Below, in pieces: positions 1 to 6,574 of a stretch of DNA of 12,656 nucleotides. The notes beneath the pieces were generated by a model, which was given only the letters and a program-made list of their open reading frames with translations, searched no databases and had not been told where the DNA came from. The translations under genes and the position numbers were made by a program. The DNA is from Archangium sp. Its GTDB lineage: Bacteria > Myxococcota > Myxococcia > Myxococcales > Myxococcaceae. Positions within the stretch are counted from its first letter, which is position 1. Every line of letters starts with the position of its first letter. The DNA is taken from the NCBI GenBank assembly GCA_016793585.1, contig JAEUJR010000679.1, forward strand, positions 1 to 12,656, in the 5' to 3' direction.

Positions 1-80
1 GGCGTCGATGGCCATCGACTCCCACCCACCGCTGGCGCTGTGAGACTGCGTCGCAGCAGAGGGCGCCCAGAGGTAGCCCT
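1..80 (-). other. Region after the polyprenyl synthase gene; possible start of the next gene
   Basis: No gene can be assigned with confidence in these 80 bases. On the minus strand a short reading frame begins ATG at 15-13 and reads Met-Ala-Ile-Asp-Ala to the window edge. A GGGAG sits only 3 bases upstream (19-23), which is too close for a good ribosome site. GTG codons in the G-rich run just upstream would also give open frames. A perfect 16-base palindrome (4-19, arms GTCGATGG/CCATCGAC) overlaps the proposed start. There is no hairpin followed by a T-run after the TGA at 81-83, so transcription may continue into a further gene outside the window. Confidence 0.3.
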
Positions 81-1058
81 TCATGCGGCTCCCTTCAGGG
101 TCATGCCGCGGGCGAGCGTACGCGCCCAGTGCACCAGGTTCTGGCCCAGCGGCGTGTTGCCGTACTCACCGAGAATGTCGACGGCGGCGTCGAGCTCGCG
201 GTTCATCATGACGATCGCGTCGTCGAGCGCTCCCGAGACGAGCACCGCCGTGCCGAGCTCACGAACCTTGTCGACGCCGAGCGACCCGTACGACCAGGCC
301 TCGCTGATGCGGCGTTTGAGCTTCGCGTCTTTGGCGCAGGCGAGCAGCACGGGCAGGTTGGGCGTGCGCGACGAGAGATCGGCGTACTGCGGCTTGCCTT
401 CGTCGGTGCCGGTGACGTCACGCACGTCGTCGGCCATCTGAAACGCGACGCCGATGCGGCGGCCGAAGGTGTCGAAGCGACGGCCCGCGTCTTCGTTGCC
501 GGCGAGCGTCGCCACGGCGCGGCCGCAGAAGCCGAAGAGCGAGCCCGTCTTGCCTTCGCCGATCGCGCGGTGCGCCGGCAGCGAGAGCTCGAGGTTTCCA
601 CGCGCCTGCACTTCGTCGATCGCCGCGCGCGTCATCTCCTGCACCGTCGCGAGCGCCATCTCTCCGAGGCGAGCGTCGGCGCGGGCGAGCTCGAGCAGAC
701 CACCAGACAGGAGCAGATCGCCCGACAGCACCGACACCGTGTTGCCCCAGCGCGCGTTCACCGTCGGTTTGCCGCGCCGGAACATGCCTGCGTCGACGAC
801 GTCGTCATGGAGCAGCGACGCTGCGTGAATCAGCTCGGCCGCCACGCCCACCGTCACCAGCCGCGGGTCGGAGAACTCGAGCGAGTCGGCGAAGATCTTC
901 ACCAGCATGGGCCGCGCGCGTTTGCCGCCGCCGAGCACCAGGTGCCGCGCCGCCACCACGAGCGTGTCTTCAGGCGGCGGAGCCACGCCTCCCAGCTGCG
1001 CGACCAGCGACGTCTCGACCTGCTTGAGGAAGTCGAAGAAGACGACCGAGGGATCCAT
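81..1058 (-). CDS. Long-chain all-trans polyprenyl diphosphate synthase
   Basis: This is a class I trans-isoprenyl diphosphate synthase. It condenses isopentenyl diphosphate onto an allylic primer in the cytosol, for example to make a quinone side chain or another polyprenyl chain. The 325 residues are normal family length. Visible motifs are GGGKRARP at 43-50, the first Asp-rich motif DDVVD at 85-89 preceded by LLH, Lys-Thr at 170-171, and the second Asp-rich motif DDVRD at 210-214. GKP (221-223) and NLPVL (234-238) follow. Small residues Ala80 and Ser81, five and four before the first Asp motif, match long-chain enzymes such as IspB (Ala, Thr) rather than farnesyl synthases; chain length is inferred. 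The second motif is DDVRD where DDxLD is more usual. The ATG start is fixed by an in-frame TGA at 1065-1067. No Shine-Dalgarno is visible; an inverted repeat lies there instead. The YfhO-like gene ends 61 bases upstream. Confidence 0.93.
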   Translation of the reverse strand: MDPSVVFFDFLKQVETSLVAQLGGVAPPPEDTLVVAARHLVLGGGKRARPMLVKIFADSLEFSDPRLVTVGVAAELIHAASLLHDDVVDAGMFRRGKPTVNARWGNTVSVLSGDLLLSGGLLELARADARLGEMALATVQEMTRAAIDEVQARGNLELSLPAHRAIGEGKTGSLFGFCGRAVATLAGNEDAGRRFDTFGRRIGVAFQMADDVRDVTGTDEGKPQYADLSSRTPNLPVLLACAKDAKLKRRISEAWSYGSLGVDKVRELGTAVLVSGALDDAIVMMNRELDAAVDILGEYGNTPLGQNLVHWARTLARGMTLKGAA

Positions 1059-1070
1059 GCGCGTTCATAT

Positions 1071-1090
1071 AGTTCAAGCCGTTTTGAACT
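1071..1090. repeat. Perfect inverted repeat in front of the polyprenyl synthase start
   Basis: Arms AGTTCAA (1071-1077) and TTGAACT (1084-1090) are perfectly complementary around a 6-base centre. The repeat lies 12 bases from the ATG, roughly where a Shine-Dalgarno would be expected. It could be an operator for a dimeric repressor or a small RNA hairpin at the ribosome site. A related copy lies at 1119-1133. Confidence 0.6.
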
Positions 1091-1118
1091 GCATGGCGCG
1101 TTCGAAATTCGACGTCAT

Positions 1119-1133
1119 TTCAACGTCTTGAAC
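1119..1133. repeat. Second, related inverted repeat (TTCAA-N4-TTGAA)
   Basis: Arms TTCAA (1119-1123) and TTGAA (1128-1132) flank CGTC, and the element overlaps the stop of the YfhO-like gene. On the minus strand it reads GTTCAAGACGTTGAA. The copy at 1071-1090 reads GTTCAAAACGGCTTGAA, so the two look like versions of one element with centres about 45 bases apart. Confidence 0.5.
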
Positions 1134-3327
1134 GGCGACTTGCGATGATCACCAGGGCGCCCAGCCACGCCAGCAGTGACAGGGCGGCGCCAATTCGGAA
1201 GGCGTTTGGCCGGTAACTCCAGGCGACGCTGTGCGGGCCGGCAGGCACTTCGACGCCGCGAAGAAAGCCCCAGACCCGAACAGGCGTGGCGTCGACGCCA
1301 TCGACGGCCACCGTCCAGCCCGGAAACCAGGCATCGGCCAGCACCACCACTCCCGCGGCGCAGGCGGTGACGTGCTGGGTGATCGACTCGGGCCGCGTCT
1401 CGGTGGTCGAGACCGTCGACTCACAGCCCACTTCGGGAAGCGACGTCACCACGGCGCGATCGACTGGAGCGAAGTCTCGCGGCGCCGAGCGATGGCGGCC
1501 GAGGGCCTCGAAGGCCTGCGCGTCGGTCATCACGTCGGTGCGGTTCACGAGCCAGCCTCGAGGAAACGCGTCGTTGGTTCGCCAGAGCCAGAGATCGTCG
1601 AGCTCGGTGCGCGACGGAACCGGCCCATCGAAGCGCAGCGGCTCTCCCGCGTTGCGGACGAAGTGCGTGACGCCCGCGAGCTGAAATGCGGCGGGCCCCT
1701 GCTCGAACGCACGCGCGAGCCGCCAGGGGTCTCTGAAGCCATAGCCGCCGGTGCTGCGCAGGCCCTCTTCGAGGTACCGGAGCACCGAGAGCCGCTTGCG
1801 ACTGTCGAGCACGACGCGATCGGCCTCGTCGTCTTCGTCACTCGTCGCGCACCACGGCGTTCCCGGATCATCCATGTCGACGCGAATCGAGACCCGGCCG
1901 CTGGGCTCCGACCGAATCGTCTGCGCGATGGGAGATGGAACGAGGAACCGCTCGACCGGCGCTGGCGGCCACACTCGCCGTGGAATCACGAGCAGCTCGA
2001 TCACGATCCACCCCGCCAGCGCGACCCTTCGACGCTCGAGCATCAACACGAGGCCGAGCACGAGCATCGACAAGACGACCCAGCCGGTGCCGCGTACGAA
2101 GCCAGCACGCACGTCATCGAAGACGTGCGCGCCGAGCCAGAGCCCGAGCGCGGTGCCCAGACACGCTGCCGCGAACGTTCTCGCTGCGGGTTGGTGCCTG
2201 CGCGCAAAGGCGAGCACACGATCGACACCGAAGGCCGAGAGCATCGCGAGCGCGAAGAGCAGCCCGGCCGCGTACTTCACGGGGAAGCGGAAGAACCGAA
2301 ACGGCGGCGCCTGCAGCAGCCAGGTCGACGGGAGGAAGTGACTCCCCAACGCGAGCACGCCACAGAGCACCGCGAGCGCGAGCACGGGTCTCGCGCGGCG
2401 ATCGGCACCACCAGCGATGGCCAGCGCGACGCTCGTTGGCCCGAGCAGGAGCGTGAAGAAGAAGCGCTGGTCGGCGCCGAAGAAGGGCTCGGCACGCGGA
2501 AAGTCGGCGTCAGGCACGGCGATCGAGATCAACTGCTGCCATGACATCGACCACTCGAGCAGCCCGCCAGCCGGCGCGGTGGGATCAGTCCACTCGAAGA
2601 TGAGCTCTGCGGCTGGGAGCGCGACCACCGCGAACCCAAGGGCGGCCCAGAGGCCAGCTCCTGAGACGAGCGCGAACGCACGCCGGCGCTTCGACGAGAA
2701 CGCCGCGACGATCAGCACCAGGAGCGCCTGCCACAGCCACATCTCGGGAGCCCCGGCGTGAAACGTCGCGGCCTGTACCAGCGCGAGCACGGCGACACGC
2801 CTCGCCGAAGGAGCCCGAAGCAGGCCCTCCACTGCCCACCACGTCCACCCCGCCCAGGCGGCAGTCGAAGCGAACGCGAGGTTCTGCGAGAGCTCGACGA
2901 AGAAGGCCGAGAACGCCCAGCCCGCGCTGCCGACGAACGCCGCGACTCTGGAGCGACCGGCCCGACGCAACGCGAAGAACGCTCCGGCGAAGGCGAACAC
3001 GCAGTGAAACACGTGCATGACGTTCGGGCCGACGACGTGGCCGAAGAGCAGACCGCTGAGCACGCGAGGCGCGTAGAAGACCTGCGTGTAGAGCAACGCG
3101 AGGAAGGGTTGGCCGAGGCGCTCGTTCGGCAACCACAGCGGCACCTCGAGCGCGCGCCACCGCTCGACCAGCACGTACGTCTCAGGGAAGAACTGCGCGT
3201 AGAGATCGCGCGCCGCCTGAACCTGGCCTCGAACCAGCCAATGAAACGAGACCGCGACGAGCACCGTCGCGCCGAGCGCGGGCCAGACGCGCAGCAGTGA
3301 CGACCTGGGCGGCACGCGTCGACTCAA
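1120..3327 (-). CDS. YfhO-family multi-pass membrane protein (GT-C-like)
   Basis: The 735 residues have many hydrophobic segments between about 13 and 450, an extracytoplasmic region at about 451-705, and one last membrane helix (712-729) ending RRSRR. The N-terminal part has an acidic residue followed by an aromatic-Pro motif (Asp41, FFPE at 46-49) and then PLWLPNERLGQPF at 63-75. FRFFRFPVKYA (343-353) is the family's later loop. The C-terminal FPGWTVAVDG (668-677) and VPAGPH (694-699) are typical of YfhO-like proteins. Known members act in polyprenyl-linked glycosylation of cell-envelope polymers; the substrate here is unknown. The start cannot be ATG: an in-frame TGA at 3346-3348 is followed only by TTG (3327) and GTG (3315). 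The GTG has GAG 7 bases ahead and may be the true start. The polyprenyl diphosphate synthase gene follows after 61 bases, which fits use of a lipid carrier, but that link is inferred. Confidence 0.82.
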   Translation of the reverse strand: MSRRVPPRSSLLRVWPALGATVLVAVSFHWLVRGQVQAARDLYAQFFPETYVLVERWRALEVPLWLPNERLGQPFLALLYTQVFYAPRVLSGLLFGHVVGPNVMHVFHCVFAFAGAFFALRRAGRSRVAAFVGSAGWAFSAFFVELSQNLAFASTAAWAGWTWWAVEGLLRAPSARRVAVLALVQAATFHAGAPEMWLWQALLVLIVAAFSSKRRRAFALVSGAGLWAALGFAVVALPAAELIFEWTDPTAPAGGLLEWSMSWQQLISIAVPDADFPRAEPFFGADQRFFFTLLLGPTSVALAIAGGADRRARPVLALAVLCGVLALGSHFLPSTWLLQAPPFRFFRFPVKYAAGLLFALAMLSAFGVDRVLAFARRHQPAARTFAAACLGTALGLWLGAHVFDDVRAGFVRGTGWVVLSMLVLGLVLMLERRRVALAGWIVIELLVIPRRVWPPAPVERFLVPSPIAQTIRSEPSGRVSIRVDMDDPGTPWCATSDEDDEADRVVLDSRKRLSVLRYLEEGLRSTGGYGFRDPWRLARAFEQGPAAFQLAGVTHFVRNAGEPLRFDGPVPSRTELDDLWLWRTNDAFPRGWLVNRTDVMTDAQAFEALGRHRSAPRDFAPVDRAVVTSLPEVGCESTVSTTETRPESITQHVTACAAGVVVLADAWFPGWTVAVDGVDATPVRVWGFLRGVEVPAGPHSVAWSYRPNAFRIGAALSLLAWLGALVIIASRRSRR

Positions 3328-3356
3328 GCACAGGGCGGCGCGACGTCATCAAACAG

Positions 3357-3390
3357 CGATGCCGCCCCGGATTTCTCCGAGACGGCATCG
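3357..3390 (-). terminator. Strong hairpin after the Flp pilin gene, probable terminator
   Basis: Two perfect 8-base arms, CGATGCCG and CGGCATCG (3357-3364 and 3383-3390), enclose a further CGG/CCG pairing around a 6-base loop. On the minus strand the arms are followed by CTGTTTGATG, only a short T-rich stretch, so it is not a textbook intrinsic terminator. It lies 25 bases past the pilin stop and 29 bases before the YfhO-like TTG. It probably limits read-through from the pilin gene or protects the 3' end of the pilin mRNA. Confidence 0.65.
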
Positions 3391-3415
3391 GTCCGACACG
3401 AACTCGAGCGAGGGC

Positions 3416-3685
3416 TCAGTAGTTCGCGTTGTTCTTCTCGCCGAACGTCGAGAGCGTCTTCTTGGTGTCGACGCCAGCGGCCTTGAACGTCTTGGTGGCC
3501 GGGGTGACCGACTCTTCGCCGGCGAGCGCGTCAGCCGAAGCGCCGAAGAGCTTACGAATGTTGTCGCCGAAGAGCGTGATGACGCCGATGGCCGCGATCG
3601 CGATCAGCGCGACGATGATGATGTACTCGGTCATGCCCTGACCGCGGGCCTTCTTCATCAGCTGCTTCTTGTTGAGCTTCTTCAT
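3416..3685 (-). CDS. Flp/Fap-type (class IVb) prepilin
   Basis: This 89-residue protein is a Flp-family pilin, the subunit of tight-adherence (Tad) pili. A basic leader (residues 1-15, seven Lys or Arg) ends in Gly15. The mature protein would begin QGMTEY, placing Glu20 at position +5 and Tyr21 at +6, the Glu-Tyr pair that marks Flp prepilins. A continuous hydrophobic helix follows (21-40). A TadV-like prepilin peptidase is expected to cut after Gly15. The mature chain of 74 residues is longer than many Flp pilins because of a polar tail (41-89) rich in Lys, Thr and Ala. The start is supported by AGGAG 7 bases upstream. It stands alone between a 113-base gap and a hairpin, with no tadA, B, C, Z or rcpA-like gene in the window, so the assembly machinery must be elsewhere if it is used. 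It could alternatively be a pseudopilin-like member. Confidence 0.9.
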   Translation of the reverse strand: MKKLNKKQLMKKARGQGMTEYIIIVALIAIAAIGVITLFGDNIRKLFGASADALAGEESVTPATKTFKAAGVDTKKTLSTFGEKNNANY

Positions 3686-3692
3686 GGGCGGG

Positions 3693-3697
3693 CTCCT
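3693..3697 (-). promoter_or_regulatory. Shine-Dalgarno site of the Flp pilin gene
   Basis: AGGAG on the minus strand, 7 bases before the ATG, is one of only two strong ribosome sites in the window. It fits a highly translated structural subunit. Confidence 0.75.
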
Positions 3698-3799
3698 GGG
3701 AGAGAACTGCGAGGGTTGTTTCGAAAGCTGATGCAGTATCGAAGGCAGCCGCGCATCGCTCCATACGTCATCGGGAGGATGCTCCTTTCCCCAGCAAGA

Positions 3800-6574
3800 T
3801 CATGGTGTTTCGGCGCATTCGCGCCGTTCGCAGACTTTCTGGAGCAATTTCTCGATGTCGGCGTGGCCCTTTTTCCATTCGTCGAAAGGCGCAGCATCGA
3901 ACCCGGCGCGGAGCTGCCAGGGGCCCTGACGTTGGGAGTCTTCGACGACGAGCGCGTTGAGCTCGACGAGCGACGACGCGAGATCTCTGGGCGTGGGCAG
4001 CATGGGCAGGCTTCGTGAGGCGTCACCTTGATGCGCGGCGACCTCGGCGAGCGCGATGGCCGCCTGACGATCGGTTGGGTCGAGCTGCGTCCACACGTTT
4101 GCAGCTGCACGCCGGAGCGGATGCCCCTGCGCCGTCGACCACGCGACCGAGAGGAAGAGTGCCTTCGCGCGCTGCGCATCGAGCGGGAGCTCCTTCAAGC
4201 GACGTTCGATCGCGAGATCGGCGGTGCTGGCCCGACGCGCACGAAAGTCGGGAACCTGCGCGTACGACTTGGCCCAGAACGCGACCGGCGCTTCGTACTC
4301 GAGGCGGTTGTGATCGTCGCTGTTCGACGGCCCGTCACCCACGAAGAGGGCGACCTGCTTCGAGTTCATGAGCTGCCGCGCGAGCACGCCCTCGACGAGG
4401 TCGACGTCGATGCGAATGAGATCGTCGTGCACCGACTTGAGGGCCAACCGCTGCGCGAGATCGTCGAACGAGGCCATGCCTGGCTTGCGCGAGGCGAGCA
4501 GCAGCAGATCGCCCTCACCGCCCTGCCACACCGTCACTTCGGGGAAGCGGCGTTGCAGCGTGCGCATGACGAGCCGCACGAGGTCGAGGTTCATCTCGTA
4601 CATGTGAATCCACTGCACGAGCACGCCGTCGGGCGCGAGGCGTTGATCGACGACCGAGAAGAACTCCTCGGTGAAGAGCGACGAGATGCCAGAGACCCAC
4701 GGGTTCGACGGCTCGCTGACGATGAGATCGTACTGGGTGCGAGAGAGCGAGAGTGACGTTCGCGCGTCGTCGATGGTGACGTGCACGCGGGGATCGTCGA
4801 GCGCGCCGCGGTTCACGTCAGAGAAGTAGCGCGCAGCCTCGAGCACGCCCGGGCTGATCTCGACGAGATCGAGCCGCTCGAGGGGGTGGGTGAGCGCAGA
4901 GCCGACGGTGACTGCGGCTCCGGCGCCGATCACCATCACCTGCTTCGGAGCGCGTGGGGCGAGCAGCATGCCCATCTGACCGAGCAGCACCTGTGTCGCT
5001 TGATCATGCAGGCCGGTCGACGCGTCGGGTTTTCCGTTGACGAGCAGGAAGCGATGCCCACCCTGCCGTTTGCCGGTGCCGACGTAGACCGTGGCGAAGG
5101 TGTCGTCCTTGACGAAGTTCGTCTCGAACGCGTTCGCGTAGGTGCGCAGGTACGAAGCGGGCGTCGAGAGCTTCACCATCTCGGGGTCGACGCGGAACGG
5201 AGAGAGCTGGGCGAGCAACGGCCCCCAACCGCGGAAGGCCGTGAGCGAGAGCAGCACCGCGATGCCGACGATCGGAATGGCGACGAACCGGTGCCGCGTC
5301 GTGGGCGCCGACAGCACCGCCGCGAGCGCACCGAGGCCGCTCAGCGTGAGGCCGACCGAGAAGAGCAGCTCGAGCCCGATGGCGGGCATCAGCACGAGGC
5401 CACCCAGCAGCGCACCGAGCACCGTGCCGATGGTGTTGCCCGCCCAGACGAGCCCAAGCCGCCGCCCGACGGTGGCGTGGCCCTGGGCGACGACGCGCGC
5501 TCCGACAGGAAAGCCGGCGCCCATCAAGAACGTCGGCGCGATCATCACCAGCGACGCGCTCGCGAACATGACGGCCTGCCACACGGGAAACGCGGCCTCC
5601 GATCGCGAGAGCACCGTCTTCGCGAGCAGGAAGAGCCACGGCACCAGCAGGTAGACGGGAATCGTGAGCGCGACGGTGACGACGACGCCGACCTGCAGCC
5701 AGCCAAAGAGGCGCAGGTCGTCGGTCTCGGGCCGGCGCGACACCCAGAAGCTGCCAAGCGCGATCCCGAGGATGAAGGAGCACACGATCCACGTGAAGGC
5801 GTAGGTCGAGCCGCCCACCACGAGCGTCAGCACCCGAATCCACCCGGTCTCGTACAGCATCGAGGTGAAGCCAGAGAGCACGAGGCCGACCATGGCCGCG
5901 ACGGTCGCGCGGCCCGTGTATCGCGCCTGAGCTGCAGGCTCGGCGTGCGCCTGCTCGAGCGCTGACCGGGTCGGCAGCAGTCGCGCGAAGGCGATGGTCA
6001 CGATGGCGAGGCCGATGTTGATCGCCGCAGCCCAGCGAGCAGTGGCCGAGAGCCCGATGGCGGGAAGGCTGATGGTGCCGGCGAACCAGGCCCCGAGGGC
6101 CGCGCCGAACGAGTTCACGGCGTAGAGCTTCGCGAGCGTGGTGCGAATCGAGGGGTCACTGCGGGTCGCGTGCTTCAACATCGCCGGCATGGTGCCGCCC
6201 ATCGCCACCGTCGGAGCCAGCAGCGACAACGCCGCGAACGAGAGCTTCGCGATGGGCCGGGCCGACTCCGAGAGCCCCGCGGCGACCGACAAGAACGTCT
6301 CTGCCATCACCTGCTGCACGAAGGGAAACGCGAGCGCGTACAGCCCAACGAAGAGCTCGATCACCCCGTAGAGCGCGAGTGGGCGTTGCACCCGGTCGGC
6401 GAGGCCTCCGAACAACCAGGCGCCGAGCGCGAGGCCGCCCATGAACGTCGCGAGCACGATCGCGTGCGCCTGACCTGAGTTGCCCAGAATGTCGGCGAGG
6501 GCCTTCGACCAGATCACCTCGTAGACGAGGCCTGTCGCGCCCGAGAGGACGAGGAAGACCGAGAGCAGCCTCAT
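3800..6574 (-). CDS. Membrane-fused spermidine-synthase-like protein with conserved AdoMet fold
   Basis: The 924 residues have three parts. Residues 1-450 are a 12-segment membrane region made of two homologous halves: SGATGLVYE (11-19) matches SGFTSMLYE (234-242), and both halves share PT..MG and PAIGL motifs. Residues about 490-700 form a spermidine-synthase-like Rossmann domain with NGKPDAS (513-519), IGAGAAVTVG (549-558), Glu572 after the second strand, DDAR (602-605) and YDLIVSEPSNPW (615-626). Residues about 770-924 are helical, perhaps TPR-like. True spermidine synthases have a catalytic Asp and a D-S-S/T-D type motif where this protein has SEPSN, so polyamine synthesis should not be assumed. 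It may transfer an aminopropyl or other AdoMet-derived group, substrate unknown. Its ATG overlaps the TGA of the upstream gene (ATGA), with GAGG 7 bases before it, indicating coupled translation. Confidence 0.85.
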   Translation of the reverse strand: MRLLSVFLVLSGATGLVYEVIWSKALADILGNSGQAHAIVLATFMGGLALGAWLFGGLADRVQRPLALYGVIELFVGLYALAFPFVQQVMAETFLSVAAGLSESARPIAKLSFAALSLLAPTVAMGGTMPAMLKHATRSDPSIRTTLAKLYAVNSFGAALGAWFAGTISLPAIGLSATARWAAAINIGLAIVTIAFARLLPTRSALEQAHAEPAAQARYTGRATVAAMVGLVLSGFTSMLYETGWIRVLTLVVGGSTYAFTWIVCSFILGIALGSFWVSRRPETDDLRLFGWLQVGVVVTVALTIPVYLLVPWLFLLAKTVLSRSEAAFPVWQAVMFASASLVMIAPTFLMGAGFPVGARVVAQGHATVGRRLGLVWAGNTIGTVLGALLGGLVLMPAIGLELLFSVGLTLSGLGALAAVLSAPTTRHRFVAIPIVGIAVLLSLTAFRGWGPLLAQLSPFRVDPEMVKLSTPASYLRTYANAFETNFVKDDTFATVYVGTGKRQGGHRFLLVNGKPDASTGLHDQATQVLLGQMGMLLAPRAPKQVMVIGAGAAVTVGSALTHPLERLDLVEISPGVLEAARYFSDVNRGALDDPRVHVTIDDARTSLSLSRTQYDLIVSEPSNPWVSGISSLFTEEFFSVVDQRLAPDGVLVQWIHMYEMNLDLVRLVMRTLQRRFPEVTVWQGGEGDLLLLASRKPGMASFDDLAQRLALKSVHDDLIRIDVDLVEGVLARQLMNSKQVALFVGDGPSNSDDHNRLEYEAPVAFWAKSYAQVPDFRARRASTADLAIERRLKELPLDAQRAKALFLSVAWSTAQGHPLRRAAANVWTQLDPTDRQAAIALAEVAAHQGDASRSLPMLPTPRDLASSLVELNALVVEDSQRQGPWQLRAGFDAAPFDEWKKGHADIEKLLQKVCERRECAETP

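Noticed and set aside
1231..2544. 437-codon plus-strand frame opposite the YfhO-like gene
   Set aside because: The composition is Arg/Glu-rich without domains, and the minus-strand frame has clear membrane segments and family motifs. The plus frames at 129-1148 and 4781-5965 were rejected for the same reason.
3735..3763. Possible promoter for the pilin gene (TGGAGC, 17 bases, GATACT on the minus strand)
   Set aside because: The match to the standard -35 is poor, and no sigma-54 GG/GC pair with correct spacing was found. A promoter probably exists in the 113-base gap but cannot be placed.
3774..3785. GGAG-GATG-CTCC mini hairpin just after the transferase-like gene stop
   Set aside because: It has only a 4-base stem and no T-run, so it is too weak to call a terminator.
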